Part shown: positions 8,465-16,986 of the stretch, piece after piece
How positions within the stretch are numbered: the first letter of the stretch is position 1
How the letters are laid out: each line of letters begins with the position of its first letter
Source: Chitinibacter tainanensis DSM 15459
GTDB lineage: Bacteria > Pseudomonadota > Gammaproteobacteria > Burkholderiales > Chitinibacteraceae
Direction: 5' to 3'
DNA length: 64,000 nucleotides
Assembly (NCBI RefSeq): GCF_000429785.1
Contig: NZ_AUCN01000009.1
Span: 620,001-684,000, forward strand
Notes under the pieces: generated by a model
What the model was told of the DNA's origin: nothing
The model's database searches: none
What the model saw: only the letters and a program-made list of their open reading frames with translations
Position numbers and translations under genes: made by a program

Positions 8465-11152
8465 TCAGTAATTAAATACCGCTTGTTCAACGGCTAGCTC
8501 GTAGCCAAAAGCTTGTTTGCTTGGGTTGCTGAACTGTAGTTGTACGGTGTTTCCAGCAGTAAAGCTGATGTATGGGCCGCTAGCGCTTGGTGCTGTTGCA
8601 TTTGCGAGAGATACCCCGGCAGGCAAACCTTTAACCACCAAGCGATAATTGCCAGCAGCAGCCGTCACCGCCCGGGTGATCACTTGGCTGCGGTATTGTT
8701 TGGTTTTCAGATCGAGCACGAGGCCAGATTTGCTGAGGCTAAATTGTGCCGTGACGTCTTGGATGCTTTGCGGAAGTCGAATGCGAGCTACTTCAGGATC
8801 GTGGTCGCTCACTTGATCGGCAAATTCGGCATTGGTATGCACGACATCATATTCAGCGAACCGCGCGAGATTGTCAGACAGCAGGATATGATCGAGCACT
8901 TGGCTATTACCTTCAAACACATAGCTATAGCGTTCGCTTTCCGGCAATTGCTCTACCATATCCACCATGCCGGCCGCCTTAAGTTTGGCCAGCGGCGCTG
9001 AGAACTGATAGTCGTTCAAATCACCCATGACGGCGACCTTGGCATTTGGATTAAGGGTTTTTAGGTCACGAACAAAATCGGCCACGATTTGCGCTTGCTG
9101 ATTGCGCTGCACCTCGCTGCTCAAGGTCGGTGGCTGGAAGCGGCCTGCTACCGGCTGATCACCACCTTTAGAGTTGAAGTGATTGGCGATCACAAACAGT
9201 TTATGCCCGTTGAACATAAACTCGCCCACCAAAGGCTTGCGGCTGTTATTGAAGGCGTTGCTGGCCGGCTGGATGCGACCCGGGCTGTGGGTCAGGCAGG
9301 CAATCTCTGCACAAGTCACGCTGTTAACTGCGGTATTGGCCGTCGCACCTGGGCGATCGATGAAACTCACTCGCGCTGGATTAAACATCAGCACTTGGCG
9401 GATATTGCCGCCTGGCTCGCCGCCATCCTGATTGCGGTCGGGATCAATTTGCCGATAGCTGTAATTTGGTCCACCAGCTTGGCGAATAGCATTCAGCAAC
9501 ACCTCCATGGTGGCGGCTGCACTTACCAATTCAGTATCGGTGGCGCCGTTACCATCTTGCACTTCCATCAGGCCAACCACATCCGGGCTGCGTAGATTGG
9601 TGACAATCTGGCTCGCTAGGCGATTGATTTTGGCCGGATCGTCTTTCGGGTCGAGGTTTTCCACATTGAATGAAGCCAGTGTCAGCTCATCGGCAGCGGC
9701 TGCACGTGTGATTTCAGCCTGCAAATTGCCACGGCTAAGCGGGGCCAGATCGCTGGCAATGAGGCGGAAATTCGCAAAGTTATAGTCCAGCACGCCGACT
9801 GCATACTGGAAGCTATCGCCAACATTGGCTGCAGGCACCACCGCGTTGCCACTCACCAGAATCAGACGGCCCGAGTTTCGCTCATCTTCCGTGATGGTAA
9901 TGCCGCCTCGTTGATTGGGTAGTGTGGTTTGCTGGCGATAGTTCGCAACGATTGCCGTATCGTGGGCAGCGTAGCTTTGAGTAGGGCCAACGACTTGGGC
10001 GCCGGTGACGCTAACTCGCATGCCTTCGAGTGACTCTAGGAAATCGAGCGCATTTTTAAGATCGAGTTGCGGGCTAGTTTCTACATCGACGGCCGCACCT
10101 TGCCAGTAGCGCGCGGGAATTTTGCCCGTGATCTCGATCGGCGCTGGCAGTGCTTGTTTTTGGGCCGTGATCTTAATCTGCGCCATGCTGCTTTCTAGCT
10201 CGGTGACAGTGAGTTGGGCGCTGTCTACACCGCCTGGGCGGTATTCTTTAACCTTGCCGCTCACTTCAACGGCATCGCCAATCGCGACCGTGGGGGCGGT
10301 TTTGGTGAAAACATAAATGCCTTCCGATGTGAGCGGATTATTATCTGGCAGAGTGTCTTGCATGAAGAAACCGCCTGCTGTCACTTGGGTGACTACCCCA
10401 GGAATGCGGCTAACGCTTTGCCCATTCAAGCTCGAAAGATGTCGCTGCCCTTGGATGTCGTGAATCCGGATTGCCGAAGGTGGCTGGCTTGGCTCGCTGG
10501 GATCAGTGGGTTTGCTGGGGTCAGTTGGATTGTTGCTGCAAGTGACCGATTGGCTGGCGCTGTTGCGCGGATTGACGCTACCCACGGCAAAATCGGAGCT
10601 ATTACTTTGGCTGTCTTGGCAGCCATTGAGTTTGCGGCTAATCGATTGGCTATTGGAAGGAGCGGGTGCCGGTTTATCTTCACTAGCGTTCGCGCTACCA
10701 AAGCCAACAAAATCAGCAACCTCAGCCGCGCCAGCGCAGTTGCTGCCACAGGCGAGTGCGATTTGATTGCGCACCAAGGCCACTTTCCCTGCGCTGGCAC
10801 TCATCGCGATATTGCCGCTGAAGTCTGGTGTCGGTAATGCTTGGCTGCCACCCTGGCCTGTTGCTTGCGAGATTAGCAAATATTGCCCGGCTGCGAGCGT
10901 GCCACTTAATGGGGTGACCTGCCAGCTACCACCTGTTGCCGAGGCGTATTGTACTGACCAGTTGTTTAATTCGACCGGCTGGTTGCTGGTGTTCAGAAGC
11001 TCGATAAAATCATTACGATAAGTGGCGCCATTATTGCCACCGCCGCCATAAATCTGGCTAATGACTACTGAACTGGCAGCTAAGCTCGGGCCTGCCATAG
11101 CTAAAGCAATTGCTGCCACTAGCGTTTTGCAGTGTGGTGTAGTGTGTTTCAT
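8465..11152 (-). CDS. ExeM/NucH-type extracellular endonuclease/exonuclease
   Basis: Predicted secreted DNase of 895 residues. It has a signal peptide (1-25), then a lamin-tail domain (ISQIYGGGGNNGATYRNDFI). A Thr/Pro/Ser-rich linker near 210-225 and an OB-like segment follow. The catalytic endonuclease/exonuclease/phosphatase domain comes last (SFNVENLDP, GLMEVQDGNG, NHFNSKGG, GDLNDYQ, SDHDPEVARI). These are the metal-binding and catalytic signatures of the fold. Homologues degrade extracellular DNA and help biofilm dispersal or nutrient use; that role is inferred here. ATG 11152 gives a standard signal peptide. Confidence 0.9.
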   Translation of the reverse strand: MKHTTPHCKTLVAAIALAMAGPSLAASSVVISQIYGGGGNNGATYRNDFIELLNTSNQPVELNNWSVQYASATGGSWQVTPLSGTLAAGQYLLISQATGQGGSQALPTPDFSGNIAMSASAGKVALVRNQIALACGSNCAGAAEVADFVGFGSANASEDKPAPAPSNSQSISRKLNGCQDSQSNSSDFAVGSVNPRNSASQSVTCSNNPTDPSKPTDPSEPSQPPSAIRIHDIQGQRHLSSLNGQSVSRIPGVVTQVTAGGFFMQDTLPDNNPLTSEGIYVFTKTAPTVAIGDAVEVSGKVKEYRPGGVDSAQLTVTELESSMAQIKITAQKQALPAPIEITGKIPARYWQGAAVDVETSPQLDLKNALDFLESLEGMRVSVTGAQVVGPTQSYAAHDTAIVANYRQQTTLPNQRGGITITEDERNSGRLILVSGNAVVPAANVGDSFQYAVGVLDYNFANFRLIASDLAPLSRGNLQAEITRAAAADELTLASFNVENLDPKDDPAKINRLASQIVTNLRSPDVVGLMEVQDGNGATDTELVSAAATMEVLLNAIRQAGGPNYSYRQIDPDRNQDGGEPGGNIRQVLMFNPARVSFIDRPGATANTAVNSVTCAEIACLTHSPGRIQPASNAFNNSRKPLVGEFMFNGHKLFVIANHFNSKGGDQPVAGRFQPPTLSSEVQRNQQAQIVADFVRDLKTLNPNAKVAVMGDLNDYQFSAPLAKLKAAGMVDMVEQLPESERYSYVFEGNSQVLDHILLSDNLARFAEYDVVHTNAEFADQVSDHDPEVARIRLPQSIQDVTAQFSLSKSGLVLDLKTKQYRSQVITRAVTAAAGNYRLVVKGLPAGVSLANATAPSASGPYISFTAGNTVQLQFSNPSKQAFGYELAVEQAVFNY

Positions 11153-11280
11153 CCCTGTTTCTCATTCTTGTGATGGCGAAATGCCAGCCGAGCAATGTAA
11201 GGGGCGAAGATGAAAGGTTTATGTGTTTGGCATGAAGTTGGTGTTGCAGAATGATGTCGTGCCCCGATTGCTTAATCATA

Positions 11281-11303
11281 AAAAAGCCCCGTATGAACGG
11301 GGC
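11281..11303 (-). terminator. Intrinsic terminator after ccoH
   Basis: On the minus strand GCCCCGT-TCAT-ACGGGGC is followed by a run of T, 24 nt past the ccoH stop codon. Confidence 0.85.
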
Positions 11304-11326
11304 GTTGGATTTTATCTAAGGGGGTA

Positions 11327-11821
11327 TTACTTGCTGGCCTTTAATTCTAAAGGCTCACCGGGTAATACCTGCCACTGTTTTTCAAGTCGCCAGTGTTTTT
11401 GCTGATCAGATAGTTCAAACACCCAGCGCTCTGCCAGTAAGGCCCGCGGGAGGCTGCCGGCAAATAGATTGCCGCCTTGAGGCTTGAGTGTGATCTGCTG
11501 ATCTAGCCCGGTGCGGGTCGGGTGGCTGACTTGTAACACCAGATCACCGGCCACCGCTTGATTCATGATCACCCGCACTTGCTGTAGATTGTCACTGAGC
11601 AAGACCTGCGCGCCCAGCCCCAGTTGCCCGGCTTGTTGGTCAAGCGCGAGCTTTTGGTTGATTTGCTGGCCTTCTTTGTAATAGCTGTCACTGACCAGGC
11701 TATCTTGATTGGTATTGACGAGATAAATCATCAATATGCCGCCCAGAATAGCCAGGACTGGAAACAGAATCAGTAGCCAGACATGGCCGTAGTTGTACCA
11801 AGGTTTTACGTCTTCTTCCAT
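11327..11821 (-). CDS. ccoH: cbb3 oxidase assembly protein CcoH/FixH
   Basis: A membrane-anchored assembly factor of 164 residues with one N-terminal membrane segment (about 14-36) and a periplasmic FixH domain. CcoH binds the CcoN subunit and stabilises the oxidase complex in species where it has been studied. Here SYYKEGQQIN after the membrane segment is the typical family signature. Its ATG overlaps the ccoG stop codon by one base (TAATG), so translation is probably coupled. It is the last gene of the locus and is followed by a terminator. Confidence 0.9.
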   Translation of the reverse strand: MEEDVKPWYNYGHVWLLILFPVLAILGGILMIYLVNTNQDSLVSDSYYKEGQQINQKLALDQQAGQLGLGAQVLLSDNLQQVRVIMNQAVAGDLVLQVSHPTRTGLDQQITLKPQGGNLFAGSLPRALLAERWVFELSDQQKHWRLEKQWQVLPGEPLELKASK

Positions 11822-13266
11822 TAATCTCGTCCGATGAAGGTGGCCTTTTCCGTGGTTTTAATCGCGGGCTCATCGATCGACTGAATAATCAGTTGAATTG
11901 GATGGCTGCCCGCTTTAGCGTGCTGTGGTGCAACTTGTATTCGTACAGAGACTTCAGTGGTGCCGGTTGGTTCCAATGTATAGCGATTGTGCTGCTCGGC
12001 AAGCACTTTAATGCCCTCTAGCCCGCTAGCGCTGATCTGGTAGGTATGGGCTTTTTCGCTGGCATTTTGAATCTGCACCCGATAGGTGTTTTCCAACCAG
12101 CCGTCTTCCACCTCGCGCACCAAAGCCACACGATCACGCTCGATATTGACTTTGATTGGTTGCCGCGTTGCCAGTGAGTAGACGGTAATGCTCATAATCA
12201 CACTCAAAATTACCGCATAAACGATCACCCGTGGGCGTTTCAGGCGCGAGATGATCTCATTTTCTGGGTATTTGTGCTCAAGTGCGTTTTCGGTGGTGTA
12301 GCGAATCAAGCCACGCGGATAATTCATTTTATCCATTACTTCATCACAGGCATCAATACAGGCGGCACAGCCAATGCACTCATATTGCAAACCGTTGCGA
12401 ATATCAATCCCAACGGGGCAAACCTGTACACAGATCGAGCAATCGATACAGTCGCCTAAACCTTGCGCTTTGTAATCGGAGCCTTTTTTCCGTGTGCCAC
12501 GCTGTTCGCCGCGTTCCTGGTCGTAGCTGATAATCAGCGTGTCGGCATCAAACATGGCGCTTTGAAAGCGTGCATACGGGCACATGTATTTGCACACTTG
12601 TTCTCGCATCCAGCCGGCATTGCCGTAGGTGGCAAAGCCATACAGCCCCACCCAGAATAGCTCGGTACTGCTCATGCTCAGCGTGCTGAATTCAGTCCAT
12701 AGCTCGCGAATTGGCGTGAAGTAACCGACGAAAGTGAAACCTGTCCACGCCGCCAGCAGCAGCCACAGGCCATGTTTGCTGGCTTTGAGGCGGATTTTGC
12801 GGGCGCTGAGCGGGGCATTATCGAGTTTAATGCGCTGCGCGCGATCACCCTCAACCCACTTTTCAATCCAGAGGAAAATTTCGGTGTATACCGTTTGCGG
12901 ACAGGCATAACCACACCAGAGTCGGCCGCCGATCGTGGTCCAGGCGAAGAGGCCGAACGCCGATAGCAGTAGTAGGGCGGTGAGGTAGATAAAATCTTGC
13001 GGCAGAAACACAAAGCCGAAGATGTAGAATTTGCGTTGAACTAAGTCGAATAACAGCGCTTGCCGTTCATTGATTTGTAGCCAAGGTACACAGTAGAAGA
13101 ATAACTGTGTAGCGATAACGAAGAAAATCCGCCATTTATTCCAGAAGCCATTGATCCAGCGCGGATAGATTTTTTTATGCGCGGCATACAACATGACTTC
13201 TTCAACTTCGCCATCGTCCTTTACATTAACGACATTGACTGGAATATCTTTTAGCTTTTGGCTCAT
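11821..13266 (-). CDS. ccoG: cbb3 oxidase accessory iron-sulfur protein CcoG/FixG
   Basis: A polytopic membrane protein with two [4Fe-4S] ferredoxin motifs (CIDCSICVQVCPVG and CIGCAACIDACDEV). It is thought to reduce Cu(II) during assembly of the CcoN copper centre. 481 residues: N-terminal membrane helices with the conserved WCGYACPQTVY motif, the ferredoxin region near 260-320, another helix, and a C-terminal immunoglobulin-like domain. ATG 13266 is preferred over a codon 48 nt upstream because AGGGAG lies 7-8 nt before it. A terminator sits between ccoP and this gene, so it may have its own promoter. Confidence 0.92.
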   Translation of the reverse strand: MSQKLKDIPVNVVNVKDDGEVEEVMLYAAHKKIYPRWINGFWNKWRIFFVIATQLFFYCVPWLQINERQALLFDLVQRKFYIFGFVFLPQDFIYLTALLLLSAFGLFAWTTIGGRLWCGYACPQTVYTEIFLWIEKWVEGDRAQRIKLDNAPLSARKIRLKASKHGLWLLLAAWTGFTFVGYFTPIRELWTEFSTLSMSSTELFWVGLYGFATYGNAGWMREQVCKYMCPYARFQSAMFDADTLIISYDQERGEQRGTRKKGSDYKAQGLGDCIDCSICVQVCPVGIDIRNGLQYECIGCAACIDACDEVMDKMNYPRGLIRYTTENALEHKYPENEIISRLKRPRVIVYAVILSVIMSITVYSLATRQPIKVNIERDRVALVREVEDGWLENTYRVQIQNASEKAHTYQISASGLEGIKVLAEQHNRYTLEPTGTTEVSVRIQVAPQHAKAGSHPIQLIIQSIDEPAIKTTEKATFIGRD

Positions 13267-13326
13267 GTGAACGCTCCCTGCCTTGAGCTCGTCAGTGGGT
13301 GACGAGTATGGCAATTCGCCGGTGAG

Positions 13327-13354
13327 AAAAAACGGGCAGGTGATGCCTGCCCGT
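13327..13354 (-). terminator. Intrinsic terminator after ccoNOQP or internal to the cco locus
   Basis: ACGGGCAGG-CATC-type hairpin (stem ACGGGCAGG / CCTGCCCGT) followed on the minus strand by TTTTTT. It lies beyond ccoG's start on one side and before the ccoP stop on the other. Read on the minus strand it comes after ccoP and before ccoG, so it separates the structural subunits from the accessory genes. Confidence 0.8.
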
Positions 13355-13375
13355 TCTGGTATTGCTGCAGTTTAA

Positions 13376-14287
13376 TTACTTATTGCTATCGCGCAGGCTG
13401 TAAACATAGGCTGCCAGCAAATGTACTTTGCCGTCGCCTAGGAATTCTTTCCACGCTGGCATCACGTTATCGCGACCATTGGTGATGGTCTCAACAATCG
13501 TGGCTTCTGAGCCACCGTATAACCAAGTTTTGTCGGTCAGGTTAGGTGCACCGATGCTCTGGTTGCCTTTACCATCGGCGCCATGACAAGCCGCGCACAC
13601 TTGTTTGAAAGTTTCTGCGCCGCGCTCAGCACGCACATCGTTGAAAGCCGGGCTGCCAGAGATTTTCAGAACGTAGTTCGCGGCATCGCGCACTTTCTCT
13701 TCACCAAAAGCCGCACCAAACGCTGGCATCTGGCCATGACGACCTTTGTTCAGCGTTTCCAGAATATTCTCCGGTTTGCCGCCATACAGCCAATCGCCGT
13801 CAGTCAGGTTTGGGAAGCCTTTAGCGCCGCGAGCGTCTGCACCATGACACTGCACGCAGTAAGTCATAAACAGGCGTTTACCCATGGCATTGGCTTCTTT
13901 GTCCTGCGCCACCGCAGGGATGTCCAGCTTGGCGTACTTGTCATACAGCGCTTGGTACTTGGCATCCGCTTTGGCAACTTCTTCCTTATGCTGTCCTTCT
14001 TGCGACCAGCCTTTGGCGTTACCCATCACCACCAGGCCTGGGTAGAGCCAGAAGTAGCCCACGGCAAAGACCAGCGTCAGCACGAACATACCGACCCACC
14101 AGCCTGGCAGGGGGTTGTTGTACTCTTCCAAATCACCATCCCATTTGTGGCCGGTTACTTGGGCTTTTTCACCTTTCTGAAGCTTCACCTTCATTTGGCT
14201 CAGCAGGAGGTAGGCACAGAAAACCACCCCCAGAATGGCTACGGTTGCAATGAAATAGCCCCAGAATCCGCTTGTAAAGTCTGTCAT
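13376..14287 (-). CDS. ccoP: cbb3 oxidase diheme cytochrome c subunit CcoP
   Basis: Subunit III of the high-affinity cbb3 oxidase. It passes electrons from the cytochrome bc1/c pool towards CcoO and CcoN. 303 residues: two N-terminal membrane segments, then a periplasmic part with two heme c sites, CVQCH and CAACH, each in an LTD-x-x-WLYGG repeat. Its ATG is 3 nt past the ccoQ stop codon, so the two are translated together. All residues expected for both heme c attachments are present. Confidence 0.97.
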   Translation of the reverse strand: MTDFTSGFWGYFIATVAILGVVFCAYLLLSQMKVKLQKGEKAQVTGHKWDGDLEEYNNPLPGWWVGMFVLTLVFAVGYFWLYPGLVVMGNAKGWSQEGQHKEEVAKADAKYQALYDKYAKLDIPAVAQDKEANAMGKRLFMTYCVQCHGADARGAKGFPNLTDGDWLYGGKPENILETLNKGRHGQMPAFGAAFGEEKVRDAANYVLKISGSPAFNDVRAERGAETFKQVCAACHGADGKGNQSIGAPNLTDKTWLYGGSEATIVETITNGRDNVMPAWKEFLGDGKVHLLAAYVYSLRDSNK

Positions 14288-14290
14288 TCT

Positions 14291-14476
14291 TTATTCTCCG
14301 TTAGCCGATGAGGACTGCTTGCCCGACGATGGCAGATCATCGTCGAGGAACGGTTGTTGAGCGGCATTATCAAAGTGCTGCTTGCTATTTTTGCTGTAAG
14401 CCCAGAGGCAAATAGCAACAAACAGAATAAACCCCAGCACGGTCACGAGAATGCGCACGTCGTTCTGCAGATCCAT
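14291..14476 (-). CDS. ccoQ: cbb3 oxidase small subunit CcoQ/FixQ
   Basis: A 61-residue protein with one membrane helix (about 9-28) and a charged cytoplasmic tail, in the usual position between ccoO and ccoP. CcoQ stabilises the complex in other species. It contains no cofactor motif, and the assignment rests on size, topology and the AYSKNSKQHFDNAA segment together with gene order. Confidence 0.9.
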   Translation of the reverse strand: MDLQNDVRILVTVLGFILFVAICLWAYSKNSKQHFDNAAQQPFLDDDLPSSGKQSSSANGE

Positions 14477-14481
14477 CGTGC

Positions 14482-15096
14482 TTACCTTTTATTTTTCAGT
14501 GCAAGACCCAGGCCTTGCAGATAGGCGATTACCGCTTCCATTTCGGTTTTACCTTCAACCTCTTTGCTGGCATTGGCGATGTCAGCATCGGTATAAGGTA
14601 CGCCCAGCTTGCGCAGCGCTTCCATTTTCTTCGGCGTAACAGTCGAATCAATGGTATTGGCCGCGAGCCATGGGAAGGCAGGCATGTTCGATTCAGGTAC
14701 GACATCACGTGGGTTCATCAAGTGCACGCGATGCCATTCATCTGAGTAACGACCACCCACACGGGCCAGATCAGGGCCTGTGCGTTTTGAACCCCATTGG
14801 AATGGATGGTCGTAGACAGATTCACCCGCAACCGAATAATGGCCGTAACGCTCAGTTTCAGAGCGGAAAGGGCGGATCATTTGTGAGTGACAGTTGTAGC
14901 AACCTTCACGGATGTAGATGTCACGACCTTCAAGGCGCAGTGCACTATAAGGTTTAACACCGGCAATCGGCTGGGTTACTGATTTACTGAACATCAGCGG
15001 CAAGATCTCGACCAGCATCGCGATACTGATGGTGATGAAGGTCAGGATGATCAAGGCAGCTACGTTTTCCTCGATCAGTTTTTGGATTTTATTCAT
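14482..15096 (-). CDS. ccoO: cbb3 oxidase monoheme cytochrome c subunit CcoO
   Basis: Subunit II, a membrane-anchored cytochrome c. 204 residues: one N-terminal membrane helix (13-35), then [21 protein letters not shown] with the single heme c site [20 protein letters not shown] and the methionine-containing [13 protein letters not shown] are typical of the family. It lies 20 nt after ccoN and 5 nt before ccoQ, within one transcript. Confidence 0.97.
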   Translation of the reverse strand: MNKIQKLIEENVAALIILTFITISIAMLVEILPLMFSKSVTQPIAGVKPYSALRLEGRDIYIREGCYNCHSQMIRPFRSETERYGHYSVAGESVYDHPFQWGSKRTGPDLARVGGRYSDEWHRVHLMNPRDVVPESNMPAFPWLAANTIDSTVTPKKMEALRKLGVPYTDADIANASKEVEGKTEMEAVIAYLQGLGLALKNKR

Positions 15097-15116
15097 CGTT
15101 ATTGTTCCTTACCCAA

Positions 15117-16538
15117 TCAGGCGTGTGCAGACACGGCTGGAATTTTTGCGTCAACCGCTTTGCCTTCAAACACGGTGCGCAGTACGTTGTACAGCATCAA
15201 GATCATGCCAGACAGGTACAGCAGGCCACCCAGGAAACGGATGAAGTAGTATGGGTAAGACGCTTTAACCGCATCGATGAAGGCGTAAGTCAGCGTGCCG
15301 TCGCTATTGATGGCGCGCCACATCAGGCCTTGAGTCACACCCGAAATCCACATTGAAGCGATGTAGAGTACAACACCCAAAGTTGCCATCCAGAAGTGGG
15401 TCTCGATCAGTTTTACCGACCACATTTGCTCACGCCCAAACAGGCGTGGGATCAGATAGTAGATCGAACCAATCGAAATCATCGCAACCCAGCCCAGAGC
15501 GCCAGAGTGTACGTGACCTACAGTCCAGTCGGTGTAGTGGCTCAGCGCATTCACTGATTTGATGGCCATCATCGGGCCTTCAAAGGTAGACATGCCGTAG
15601 AACGACAGCGCAGTCACCATGAACTTCAGGATCGGGTCGGTGCGCAGTTTGTGCCATGCGCCAGACAGCGTCATGATGCCGTTGATCATGCCGCCCCAGC
15701 TTGGTGCCAGCAGAATCAGCGAGAACACCATGCCCAGAGATTGAGTCCAATCAGGCAGTGCGGTGTAGTGCAGGTGGTGCGGACCGGCCCACATATAAGT
15801 GAAGATCAGCGCCCAGAAGTGCACGACAGACAAGCGGTATGAGTAAACCGGACGACCCGCTTGTTTTGGTACGAAGTAGTACATCATGCCGAGGAAGGCG
15901 GCAGTCAGGAAGAAGCCTACGGCATTATGGCCATACCACCATTGCACCATGGCATCAACGGCGCCAGAGTAGGCTGAGTATGACTTCATGGCGGTTACTG
16001 GCATCGCGGCACTGTTTACCAGGTGCAGCAAGGCTACAGCCAAGATGAAGGCGCCATAGAACCAGTTGGCAACGTAGATGTGCTTGATCTTGCGGATGGC
16101 GATCGTGCCAAAGAATACGATGGCATAAGCGACCCAAACCACAGTGATCAGAATATCGATCGGCCATTCCAGCTCGGCGTATTCTTTACCGCTGGTGTAG
16201 CCCAGTGGCAAAGTGATAGCGGCCAGCACGATTACCAGTTGCCAACCCCAGAAGGTGAAGGCCGCCAGCTTATCGCTGATCAGTCGGACATTACAGGTGC
16301 GCTGTACGACATAGTATGAGGTTGCGAACAGTGCACAACCACCAAATGCAAAAATCACTGCATTGGTGTGAAGTGGACGCAGGCGACCGAAGTGTAGATA
16401 AGGTCCGATGTTCAGTTCCGGCCAGAACATCTGGGCCGCACAAATCACCCCGACCAGCATGCCGACAATGCCCCAGACGACCGTCATGATGGCAAATTGC
16501 CGCACCACTGTGTAATTGTATGTGGCTTGGTTTTCCAT
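15117..16538 (-). CDS. ccoN: cbb3 cytochrome c oxidase catalytic subunit CcoN
   Basis: Heme-copper oxidase subunit I, which reduces oxygen to water and pumps protons under low oxygen. 473 residues with about 12 membrane helices. Family signatures include [30 protein letters not shown] (heme b3/CuB region) and [19 protein letters not shown] 16538 is preferred over a TTG 24 nt upstream because GGAG lies 8 nt before it. First gene of ccoNOQP. A perfect FNR box with a matching -10 hexamer lies 188 nt upstream. Confidence 0.97.
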   Translation of the reverse strand: MENQATYNYTVVRQFAIMTVVWGIVGMLVGVICAAQMFWPELNIGPYLHFGRLRPLHTNAVIFAFGGCALFATSYYVVQRTCNVRLISDKLAAFTFWGWQLVIVLAAITLPLGYTSGKEYAELEWPIDILITVVWVAYAIVFFGTIAIRKIKHIYVANWFYGAFILAVALLHLVNSAAMPVTAMKSYSAYSGAVDAMVQWWYGHNAVGFFLTAAFLGMMYYFVPKQAGRPVYSYRLSVVHFWALIFTYMWAGPHHLHYTALPDWTQSLGMVFSLILLAPSWGGMINGIMTLSGAWHKLRTDPILKFMVTALSFYGMSTFEGPMMAIKSVNALSHYTDWTVGHVHSGALGWVAMISIGSIYYLIPRLFGREQMWSVKLIETHFWMATLGVVLYIASMWISGVTQGLMWRAINSDGTLTYAFIDAVKASYPYYFIRFLGGLLYLSGMILMLYNVLRTVFEGKAVDAKIPAVSAHA

Positions 16539-16697
16539 TACAGCGCTCCGATTGATCTCCAACTGCTTGGAATTAAAATTAAAATAAAGGCTTGAAAATT
16601 AAAAGCTAAACCTCATCTCTGTTTGGGTAAACGTTGATAAGGCTTATTCCACCTGGAAGAGAGCGCTTCCAGATGAGGTACAAAAAGTGCCTACTGG

Positions 16698-16739
16698 ACT
16701 ATACGCAGCGCCTGCGCCGCGCCACTTGATTTACATCAA
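16698..16739 (-). promoter_or_regulatory. FNR/ANR-activated promoter of ccoNOQP
   Basis: TTGAT-TTAC-ATCAA at 16726-16739 is a perfect FNR box. On the minus strand TATAGT (16703-16698) is a good -10 hexamer. The start it predicts, near 16691, lies exactly 41.5 bp from the centre of the box, the position of class II FNR activation. No -35 element is needed or visible. The leader would be about 150 nt. Confidence 0.85.
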
Positions 16740-16785
16740 GCGCACCCATCGACAATCAATGTTTATTTTACCTTGTTGTTTCAGG

Positions 16786-16980
16786 TCAGTCAGGGTTTTT
16801 TTCGCCGCCAGCTTGGCTTTGCGGCGCGCTCGGGTGGATCTGATCGTCGTCCTGCACGATGCGCCAACCTGGGCCTTCCAGATCATCAGATTGCCCGCTT
16901 TTAATAAACCACCAGAAAATCACGCCAATTCCGAGTGCAATTAATAGCGAGAGTGGAATTAGCAAATACAAGCTTTCCAT
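16786..16980 (-). CDS. ccoS: cbb3 oxidase maturation protein CcoS
   Basis: A 64-residue membrane protein with one helix (about 5-27). IFWWFIKSGQSDDLEGPGWRI is a typical CcoS signature (family form: W-x-V-x-x-G-Q-[FY]-DD-x-E-x-P). CcoS is required for insertion of cofactors into CcoN in species where it has been tested. It starts 6 nt after ccoI, so the two form one unit upstream of the FNR box. Confidence 0.92.
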   Translation of the reverse strand: MESLYLLIPLSLLIALGIGVIFWWFIKSGQSDDLEGPGWRIVQDDDQIHPSAPQSQAGGEKNPD

Positions 16981-16986
16981 TTGAAT

